DNA of 64,000 nucleotides. Origin: Combretum micranthum. Taxonomy: Eukaryota > Streptophyta > Magnoliopsida > Myrtales > Combretaceae. Under the pieces are notes generated by a model. The model made no database searches, was not told the DNA's origin, and saw only the letters and a list, made by a program, of their open reading frames with translations. Shown here piece after piece: positions 54,842-64,000 of the stretch; positions within the stretch are counted from its first letter, which is position 1, and each line of letters starts with the position of its first letter. Position numbers and translations under genes: made by a program. Location: the NCBI GenBank assembly GCA_024138025.1, contig JAMXBD010000204.1:62001-126000 (forward strand), in the 5' to 3' direction.

Positions 54842-57800
54842 AATAATAGGAACGTTTGGATATGGTGATTGTGATTTTACAAAATTCTCAATTGGTTGGA
54901 GATTTTTATACAAATATTTCGGAAAGAAACTGCAAAGAAGTTATAAAGTGTTAGTTGTAGATGGTGTATAACAGCCATCCATAGGAAGAATCATATAAAT
55001 TTACCAAAAAGTTTTTAAGGTCAAAGCTTTTGACTTGAAGGGTAATGAAAGGAATATTGCAATTAAAATATTTTCTTTAAATCATATGAGACACCAAAGT
55101 GGGGTGTTCCAGCTTAAATAATATAGATGCATTCTAAACAGGTTAAAAAAAGTGTTAGAAATTATAATGCTCTTAAATTCATTACTTTAATTCAAATTTA
55201 TCATATTTAAAATTAATATTAATTTTCTTTTTCAATTTTTATCTTAGAAAAGAAATACGGTCAAATTAACTAATTCGTGGACTTGCTGGATCTAACGTTC
55301 CGCATCGAATCGGGGGACACAGCTCCGAATCCATATTGACTTTCACTAAATTATTATATTTAATAAAACCTTCATTTCTGCATTAGCGATCGAAGAACTC
55401 ACAATCCGTGTGTAAAAATAACATAACATAAAATGATATAGCTATGTGCATGTGTAAAAATAAAATAAAACAATATGATATACCTATGATAACAAATATA
55501 TTGAATGAATAAGATATATCCTATGATAACAAAATTATTGAATGAAAACCTGCTTTACCATTTGAACATGAAAGTAAAAGAAAAAAAAAAATACATAACC
55601 AATTTGCGAAGGTATGTTTAGAATCAATGAAATATTTACTTTGATGAAAAAAATAAAAAATATTGATTAAATCATTTATATGCATGACTAATAATTAAAT
55701 TAAAAAATATGAAAACTGAAAAATGGTTAAAAAATAATATTTTCATTAACATGATAACTTAACTATATACATGAGTAATGGTGGATGGATGAATCAAGAA
55801 AGGGAGAAAAAAACCCATAATTTAATTGTAGTACACTGCCTTTGGAGAAAAGGGGGGAAAACAAAGAAAAACCACCAATTGTAAGCAATTTACAGCAAAA
55901 TGATCTAACTTAAAATGCTTAATTAAGAACTCCAAGTATAGTGATGATCTAACAGCTCCATGTAAGAGGGCTTATCCAAGGAAAATTTTTTTAAAATCTT
56001 TCCATATTTAGATGAAGCACTATTAAATTTTCCAAACGCATATTTAGAATAATTAAGCCATAATTTAAAAGAAAAAGAGAAAGTTATATAAATGTGAGTT
56101 TAGTGAGTTGATGTGTGGAAAAAAAAAAAAAAAAAACAATAGAGCAACCAACAGGTTTATTGGATTAAAGCTTATATTTCAATGTTAGAATAGACTTAGT
56201 AAAGAAATACAAAATGAAATATGTTATTCATTGTTTATATCTCTTTAAAATGTATATATATTTTGTTATAGTTGTCTCATTTTAGCACTAACTATGAGCA
56301 TTGAATAGATCATGTAATTTTGAAGTTTGAAATTATTGAAAGACCACAAGTGTTGTAAACAAAGATGGAATTGCACATATGTAATAATTGTATCTATCTC
56401 AAATTATAATCACGATTTAAATACCTTGAATCCCCCCTATAATATTTTAAATATTAATGGAAAGGGTAAAAAAATTACTGATTGAACACATTTGCGGTAA
56501 AAAATTTCCCATATTTCAAAACCATCAACATTCCAATTCAAAAGACTTTGAAAATTAAATTAACAAAAGAAGGGAAATGTATACACGCAATTCACATATA
56601 TATAGTTTGCACTATTTCTCGTCATTCAAAACCATGAGAATTTCAATTTTGAATTAAAAACACAACCTAAATTTCTTCAAAATCAGACAAATATTTTTCC
56701 AGTTTAAACAATGAAAACACGGATTACAAATTAAATCATACTTGCGACTTTTCTGGAGAACTTTTGAAGAGTCATTTGGCTAACCTATGGCTCAGCAAAT
56801 TCACCTTCAAAAAATAAAACAGCAAACCCACGTGAGTGGGATTTAGATGTAATCTTAATTTTTTTCATATACTGGGTCGTATCAATAAAATAAAAATTGG
56901 TGCAATAGCCCCGCCAGGTGTGTTCTTCTCAACTGTTACTGGAATGAGTTGGTTACTGGAATGTGAAGAGAAAATTGTTAGAGAGGAAAATAGAGATATA
57001 TGGAAATAGATAGGAGAGAGAAGACATAATTGAATTTTTTTCTTAATTTAGTCTGTTGTCAAGTTTATAAATTTTTTTTATTTTTTTTTTTGGTGTCAAT
57101 AATGTGATGCGAATTTCATTTTGTGCTTATGATTGCCGTTGTATTTTCTTTTTTGCCATACTCTGTTGAATCCATCGTTGTCTTTTTTTTTTTTTTTTTT
57201 CTTTTCTTCTTATTTTGTAAATAAACTATTTGTGTATTATCAACTATTATTCGATTATGTGTAAATTTGAAAGAGACATCATCTATGTATATTGTCGACA
57301 GCTTGGTTGTGACTTTTCATATCCACGACAGGGTAGGTATAGTATTTACGACCCGTACGCGCATTGATCCAATCAATATTTCCATTTCATTTAAAAAAAT
57401 TTTCCAACTATAAAATAAGAAATTATTTTTTTTTTCAGTCTTATTTTAATCTAATGAACTAAACGTACAGATAGTTGATCACCGCTTTATGTTTAGTTGC
57501 TGGATTTTTTTTTTTTTTTTTAAGAGACCATTGTGGTTATAAAGACCTTACTTTGGGTTTGTATTTTATCTCTATGGATTGATAGACTTATGTAAAATGT
57601 TTTGTTTTATAAAAAATCGATGAATGACTTTGGAATATCAAAATTGAATAAGGATTAATAAACGGATTAGTGAGTTTGCTAACTTTAGCGTGTTGTTATT
57701 TAAATAGGATATGTAACGATCAGATATTCCCTTTGGAACTTCGACATTAAACTAGCTAAAACGATAAAGGAACGAAAACTTCAGTTGTGTTACTACAAAA

Positions 57801-58200
57801 TTGGATAGAGTCGTTTCAGCGATGTAACTTTGTTGCACTCGCCCAAGCGGGTAGAACTTCGTCTCTTCCTTCATTCATTACAATGACCGGTTATGCTTTC
57901 AACCTATTCATTGAATCCTCATTTTCTTTCGAAATGCTCACCATGGGTTACACGTGAAGCCCAACTTAGGAATAGGATTGCAAGGTGAATATCCTTTTGG
58001 ACGTATACAGCCTGAAGTCTACTAGAGAATCTAATTTGGATTTTTTCCTTCTCCCTCAAAATAATAGGATCGATTAAGATGTGAGCTAATGGAAAGCCCC
58101 AAAGCCCTTGACAGTGGCGACTTTTTAACTAATGAGTTGAATGTAAGTTTTGATAAAAAATAGATTCATAATGAATCATTTGATTGGAATAAGTTATACT
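54842..58200. other. AT-rich intergenic DNA without recognised genes
   Basis: Long homopolymer runs occur (poly-T near 57185-57200 and 57508-57522; poly-A near 56120). A GC-richer patch at about 57775-57955 has an open frame of about 60 codons (FVALAQAGRTSSLPSFITMT, then GYAFNLFIESSF...) that I do not recognise; it ends in TGA and has no start signals. Nothing else is supportable. Confidence 0.45.
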
Positions 58201-58209
58201 TTATTAGCA

Positions 58210-59370
58210 AAACATGTATGTAACACAAAATGATTAAAATTACACATGTTGTACTTTATACTTGTATATGTGATGTTTTACACAAGTGGTCTGAATCAAT
58301 TTGAAGTGATTCGGACTTGCAAGTGTTTGTTTTTAATTTTTGTAAGACATCAACAATAGGTCCAGACCGTTTAATGCTTGAAGAATGGCGAAGTTCCCAA
58401 AAGCCCGATCCTAGTTGGAAAAGGTCTGTACCTTTTGAAGATCAAAATGTCCAAGTGAAGTGGAAAACTCCCGGTGGTTCAACCTTTTGATGAACAAAAT
58501 TTCTAGATGTGCAAATGGTCCAAACCAGTTGTGTTTTACAACTAGTCGCTAGGCATTTAATGTCCAACTGTTTGTGATAGTTTTTGGGGCAACAGCTAGG
58601 GTTTTTTGAGGTTTATAAATACTTTTATTTGGGTAGTTGGAGGGTGTTGATAGAGCTCAGATGTTGCAATTAATTCTTATAAACACTCATATAAAGCTTG
58701 AGTTGTATTTTGTGTTATTTAGTGAAGTGAGAAAAAAGTACAGTGCCTCTAATTACAGAATTTGCAATCTCTTGAGAATGCACTATATTAAAGTTTGTAA
58801 GTGATTATTTAGTGGAATCTTGAGTTGTGCCTAAAATGTTATTGAGTTTATTATAAAGACACAACTCAATTGTTATTGTTTGTGTGCAGTGTAGCTATTT
58901 TGGAGTAAATTGTCAATGTAAATAAAGTATGTAAAGTCTCCTTAAGTAAGATATTGTGTGGATAGTGTATAGACTAAGGGATGGACCGATTTCTATATTA
59001 AATATCAGTACAATCTTCTCTAACTCTCACTCTTTATTTATTAAACTTTATCATTATTGTTTAATTTGTAATTTTGTGTGTTTAGGCATAAAATCTTGAA
59101 AAGAATCAAAATTAGCAATATTCAGCTACTTAGGTACTATTTAGTGTCAAGCCAAATTTTAGCTCCAATCCTCCTAAAGTTTTTGAACCACATCAAACCC
59201 GGCATGTTTGATACGAAACACTCAATAGGGAACTAGTGGGGTTTTTGTAAATGCCCGGTTTAAAAAATTGTTTGATTGCAGTTACATCGGCCAAAGCTAG
59301 AAAAATTAAGGGTGAATAAAAAATCAAATGGCAGTTTGATTGCTGGTTCGGCCGTTGATCTGCATAACAA
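58210..59370 (+). repeat. Copia-type LTR and leader, copy B
   Basis: U3-like sequence with repeated ggtccagacc/ggtccaaacc words is followed by a TATA box at 58614, a leader, and then about 450 bp shared with 150-625. The order (TATA, GAGTGAGAAAAA-like start region, TTGAGTGGAATC-like words) is that of a copia LTR. No gag follows, so it is a solo or truncated copy. Exact ends and a TSD were not identified. Confidence 0.5.
58614..58621 (+). promoter_or_regulatory. TATA box of LTR copy B
   Basis: TATAAATA lies in gaggtttataaatactttta, with the shared transcribed segment about 270 bp downstream. Confidence 0.5.
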
Positions 59371-60659
59371 ACCAAAAATTGTTGAGTTCAATGGGCTACT
59401 ACTTTTAAACCTAAACGATTATTTAGGTTTCTATGGGTTTTAGAAATCTTGATATATGGGCCAAAAACTTACAGGAAAAAATTAATTTGAAATTTTTTAA
59501 AGTTGTTAGTCTTTTATAGAAAGAGTTTATATATATATTGTTTTTGTTTTGAAATACCTAACTTTTTTTTTTTTTTTTGTGACCGCCTGTTAGCTGCCTA
59601 CGTATCCGCTAGTTGAAATCAGCTTATTGTAGTTCATTTTGATTTTTATAAAAGTTTAGTATGTTGGTTTATTTTATTTTGAAAAGCCACCAAATTTAAG
59701 TTATATAGCCAATTTTGACATTTTTCCAAAAAAGTCCTAAAAGATTCTAATCTTTATTTCATAGATTTGAAAATAGATAAAAAGATCCTTATTTTTTCAC
59801 AAAAAAAAAAAAACCCATTTATCTCTTTTGGTGTTTTAGAAAATACGCTAGGTTATAATATATATGCATACATACATATGTATTAAGATAGTAAAAATAA
59901 TTTATTTACTAATATGTCTCCTATGCAGGGAAAAACAAAAGGAAATAAATGAAAACATTTTGTTCTCTTTATGGCATTTTCCACTTTTTAACTTTTATCA
60001 TTATAGGCTACCATGTACAGGAAAACTAAAAACTATAAACACATGAAAAGCACATCAAATATGTTTATTGATTTGTACTAATATTTACGGGATGCTACAA
60101 GTAACAAAAATTTTTGCTAAATAAGGACATGCTACATAGAACATTTTAAATGAAATTTCTATTTTTTGTTTTAATTAATATATTTAAATATTTACGAGAG
60201 ACCTATAAAACGAAGTTAACAAAAAGTGTACAAGTCACTTATTACCTACTTTATACTTAGCATATGTGTTAATATCCTCTATTGGCAATTACTTACATAT
60301 TAAAAAGGACATGCAATTCTCAATGTCATACATCAAAAAGCAGTGTATAGCTTACAAGTATCACATGGTATATTTTCATCTGGGACTAAAATCCTAAACC
60401 TGCATATTTGCTAAACATGTTACATAGAATATTTATGTCCTAGGATTTTTGGTAAAACTTTTTATACAATATATTTGAATATTTTTGTAAAGTACAGCAA
60501 ACTTAATAATATGATTATATTCATGCAAAGAATTTTCATTATCAATATCTATGTCTTTTTGCAAATCCATACCTTAAAGTTTTAAATAAAACGATGAATA
60601 AATAAATAAAAAGAAAGACTAAATTAATTAACCAAATAAACAAATAAATGAATATGAGA
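59371..60659. other. AT-rich intergenic DNA
   Basis: No gene, RNA or element is recognised; there are poly-T and poly-A runs near 59563 and 59800. Confidence 0.5.
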
Positions 60660-61500
60660 ACAGCGGAATGGGCTGGGATGAGAATACAGGGGCTGGATTT
60701 CGGATCCGGAGAGGGTTGAGTGGAGTCTTGTCGACCCTGTAAAAAAAAAATGATAATGATGATGCAAAGAAATCAATAAATCAAAAGGGAAAAAGGATCA
60801 GGCTGGACGATGGCTACACCCAGGCGCTTTTGGGTCAAATTCAAATCGGATCAAGCAAGGGACGAGTCAAATCGGGTCGGTTTGGGGAATCTCTCTCTGT
60901 TACAGTGGCGGGAACAAGGAGGAGCTTTGGGTTTATAGTTTGGTCGATATAAGTAGTTGGTTTCGACATTGGTCTAGTAAGCGGTAGTGTTGGTTCTGGG
61001 TTTACGGCGTTCGAGTGGCAGTGGAGTTTATGGGTCTATGTCGTGCGTGTGTTGATGGGAATTTCAACGATGCTAGTGTTTGTGTTTCGTGTGGTGGCTG
61101 GGTAAAGCTCTGTGTATCAGAGTGTGTGAATTGTGTTGTTGGATGTTTGGCATGAGTGTTCGGATTGGAGGAGGGAGTGGTGTCAAGTTTGGTTTTGGGG
61201 TGTTTTTGGTCGGTGGTTTCGTTGGTGATGGGCTCTCGTAGTCGTCGGTCGTGGTGGATTGTGGTAATGTTAGTGTGTAATTGATCTCGACGTGGTTCAT
61301 TTTGGTGTTTGGGTCAGTGAAGGGTTATAATCTGTGGAATGGGTTCGGTAGAGATCGGCGAAGTGCTGTGGTTGTTCTTGGTGTTTCGGGCGCGGCGGTT
61401 GCGTGGCTTAAAATCAGTATTGTCAGAACCGGAAGGGGTTGATCCGGACATGCCAAGAAGACAGGGAAGGAGTCAAGGCCAAGGGTTGAATCGGGTGAAT
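60660..61500. other. GC-richer island of unknown origin
   Basis: The segment is clearly richer in G on the plus strand than everything around it (for example gtggcgggaacaaggaggag, gcgcggcggttgcgtggc). The minus strand has two short Pro/Thr/Ser-rich frames (61073-61300 and 61325-61522), but no motif, start context or splice pattern supports a gene. It could be a LINE or gene leader fragment. Confidence 0.35.
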
Positions 61501-62280
61501 AAAATATAAAAATATAAGTCATATTTTAGTTATAAAAAATAAATAAATATAAATTATATAATTAAATCTATAATTATTTAATTCCATTAGTTTATACATG
61601 AGTGGTTACATGCTTATTTAATGTAATAAAATATTTTTTACACCAAATACCAATTATAAAAAATACAATTTCAAATCACGTAATCAATATCTTATTACCT
61701 AATTTTATCTCACAAAAATAAAAATATATGTTAAAAATTAATTAAAAAATTAAAATTGCTGTTCTTCTTTGATATTAATGTTGGATGTCACTATTACCTT
61801 TGAATCGAATTTCCTTTGATTTCCCACCGTCTAGAAAACTGTAAACAACGTACCATAATCCTATTATAAAAATTCAATTGTCGATACAGGTGAAACTCTT
61901 TTTCGTATAAGCAAAAGCCTCAAAAGGAAGGAAAAGAATTTTGATATCTAAATTTTGATAAAAAAAATTTAATTACGAATTCGAGTTTTAAAATGTTCAA
62001 TTTTATACCTGATTTTTTTCGTGCTCTAAAATAGTACCCGATTTAACTAAGTCCATTGTAAACATCCCAATTTTGCTCCTAAAATAATAATAATAATAAT
62101 AATAATAATAGTAAAACTAAAAAAGAAGAAAAATGGTAAATAGAATATGTATACAAAAATATAGAATTTGGTTCAAAAATAATAAATAAAGATAAAAAGA
62201 AAAGAAAAAAAATGTATAGACAAAAGTGAAAAGTAGGATTCAAAGGAAAAAGAAAAAAATTAATTAAATATAGCATTTTT
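61501..62280. other. AT-rich spacer with (AAT)n microsatellite
   Basis: An (AAT)n repeat at about 62084-62110 and A-rich runs. No gene is recognised. Confidence 0.6.
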
Positions 62281-63340
62281 GGCCTCGGTTCAGGTCACTC
62301 AAATAACGCATGTTAGATAAACACACATGCACACACGCACATGAGGCCCAGGTTTGAATCGTGCGAAGAGCAACCAAAAAGTTTTTTTTCTGATTGGCAC
62401 TTGCACGACATGTGTTAGTACACAGATCGCGCGTGTTCGGCACACGCATCGTTTTTCCCCAAACTTGACCAATTTTCCCATGTGATCAGTCATTTCAAGC
62501 TCGATTTTGGTCCATTTTTCGTCCAATTTGAATCAAATTGATAGAGGGGATTTGAAGTAGGCAGAGATATTACAACTTTGACTCAAAAACTTGTCCTAAA
62601 ACCATCAATTTGATGCTTAATTTTGGATCCAAAGTTCATGAAAAACTCATTTTTTCGTGCGAAGCAAATTTTTCAAAATTCAAACTCAACATAGCTCAGC
62701 TTCTAGAAATACTCATCTCATCTCTCCTTCATCTCTCCCGAAGTTCATTAAGCTCAAAACGCGCAAAACACATTTTAAAAGCTCGGATTCGCACACATCA
62801 CCTACCCAATTCTCGAACATAACTCACCTAATTTAAGCCCTAAAAAGTATAAATAGGGCTCAAGTTTCTTGTTCATAGTATACACAAGCATCCAAAACAA
62901 CAAACAACAGTCCATTTCATCCAAAATACTCTGGGAATCTTTAAATAATTTTTTGGAAATCTAGGGTTAGTTTTTTTAATCTCTCTGCTTACTCTTCATA
63001 GAGATCAAATCAGAGCAAATCAAGGCTACAGTAGGATCCAAGGGAGGTGAGAGCTTTAGTTAGTAGCTTTCCCCTTTATTCTAAAGCCTCCGATCAATCA
63101 CCACCAACAACCACCACTGACCACCACTTTGAGAGCTCAAAACCATCAACTTTGACCCACATTTGAGTCAATCCACGGCCATTGGACTTTTCCCATCCTT
63201 TAATCAACTTGTCCAATGCTTCCGTGACTTCCCAAAATCGCCGCAACATCGCCAGTTAATTCCGCCGACTAATAGCTCCTACATAACCTGAGTCCAACCC
63301 GATCGCTCCAGAAACTGACCAGCGCTTGAATGAGGTAATC
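62281..63340 (+). repeat. LTR-like segment with promoter
   Basis: Composition shifts sharply from the AT-rich flanks. A TATA box at 62848 is followed by a leader-like AC-rich stretch (acacaagcatccaaaacaac), then cgatcaatcaccaccaacaa and ccaccactgaccaccact. It has no long open frame. The layout fits the U3-R-U5 of a plant gypsy LTR, but no ends, PBS or TSD were found. Confidence 0.4.
62848..62855 (+). promoter_or_regulatory. TATA box
   Basis: TATAAATA in aaaagtataaatagggctca is the best plant-type TATA context in this part of the window. The downstream transcript would be non-coding over the next 500 bp. Confidence 0.5.
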
Positions 63341-64000
63341 TATTTTTTTTTTTTGTTTATTTGCTTACTTTAGCAAGTTTTTTTTAAAGAAAAATGAAAA
63401 AGAAAAGAAAAGAAAAAGAAAAAATAAATAAAATAAAATAAAAATATGATTTTGTCAAAATAATGAATCTCAAAATATACGTATGGAGTATGAGCATATT
63501 AATATAATATATATATAAGAAAAAATATATAAAAATAGAAAATAATCATAAAATATATAAATACATAAAAATTATGTATAAATTTTTTTGACACATAAGA
63601 AATCCTATTTTCTAAAAAAAAAAAAGTCAACTTGGTAGCCTCTAGGGACATACCCAACAACAAAAAAAAAGATTTTATAAAATTAAAAAATTAATAGACT
63701 TAAACTGGAAAATATTTCAAAAGATAAAAAATACCAACACACCAAATTTTTTTTAAAAGAACTACATATTATTTGATCCTGATTAGCGAATACGTAAACA
63801 CCTCCAAGGCGACATAAAAAATGAAAAAAAGAACCGTTTTTATTTTTTGTGAATATTTGAATTGATTCATTGTTTATTGTGAATATTGTTTAGATTTGTA
63901 ATTTTTAATGATAAATTGTAAATATCATAGTCTGTACATTAGCAAATTTTACGCATTTAAAAAGGATAAATTTTAAATCACAAATTTTAAGTGGTAACTC
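63341..64000. other. A/T-rich low-complexity end of window
   Basis: Runs of poly-T (63341-63354), (AAAAG/AATAA)n at 63395-63445, TA repeats and poly-A; no gene recognised. Confidence 0.6.

Noticed and set aside
61073..61522. Minus-strand Pro/Thr-rich frames
   Set aside because: Composition mirrors the G-rich plus strand; no start context or domain.
62281..62372. SINE or tRNA-like head (ggtttgaatcg resembles a B box)
   Set aside because: No convincing A box at the right spacing, no cloverleaf and no A-tail with TSD.

Overview
This window looks like nuclear DNA from a eudicot plant. It is AT-rich and gene-poor, and most of it is transposable elements of typical plant classes: Ty3/gypsy chromovirus, Ty1/copia, a plant L1-type LINE, hAT and Mutator-like MITEs, and solo LTRs. 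It has two remnants of host genes. One is a TIR-NB-ARC-LRR (TNL) resistance gene, a class absent from grasses. The other is a CRWN4/NMCP2-like nuclear-lamina gene. I see no intact host protein-coding gene, no rRNA or tRNA gene and no CRISPR array. The species cannot be fixed from the sequence.

Layout. 1-7.4 kb: copia-type LTR debris, an Athila/Tat-like LTR and gag scrap, a (GT)n(GA)n tract ending in 41 consecutive G, and MITEs with recognisable target-site duplications (TSDs). 7.4-10.9 kb: a 3.47-kb solo LTR with a perfect CATAC TSD. 12.06-21.0 kb: two exons of a broken CRWN4-like gene, with a 5.5-kb LINE in the intron between them (perfect 15-bp TSD). 21-25 kb: fold-back and low-complexity DNA. 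25.16-29.8 kb (minus): a TNL pseudogene with all its domains (membrane-anchor-like N-terminus, TIR, NB-ARC, LRR) but several frameshifts and stops. Its 584-codon LRR exon and its TM-TIR exon are still open.

31.3-43.6 kb: a decayed copia element that hosts three later sequences. These are a nearly complete Ty3/gypsy element (33130-39666, TSD GAAAG, LTRs of 790 and 772 bp) resembling the CRM centromeric chromoviruses, a second copy of the TNL 5' flank (40655-41955), and a hAT-type MITE. 43.7-47.2 kb: a 2.35-kb Mutator-like TIR element and a hAT-like MITE. 49.3-54.8 kb: a second decayed copia element, interrupted by a minus-strand gypsy fragment whose LTR carries seven exact-length 21-bp repeats. 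54.8-64 kb: mostly AT-rich DNA, another copia LTR (58.2-59.4 kb) related to the one at the start of the window, a GC-richer island at about 60.7-61.5 kb, and a second TATA-bearing LTR-like segment at about 62.3-63.3 kb.

How it fits together. The window records layered insertion. The TNL upstream region was duplicated, copia sequence lies against both copies, a CRM-like element then split the copia gag, and MITEs landed in what remained. None of the retroelements encodes a complete set of open proteins here. Many of the breaks are one- or two-base indels, so real decay and uncorrected assembly indels both remain possible explanations.
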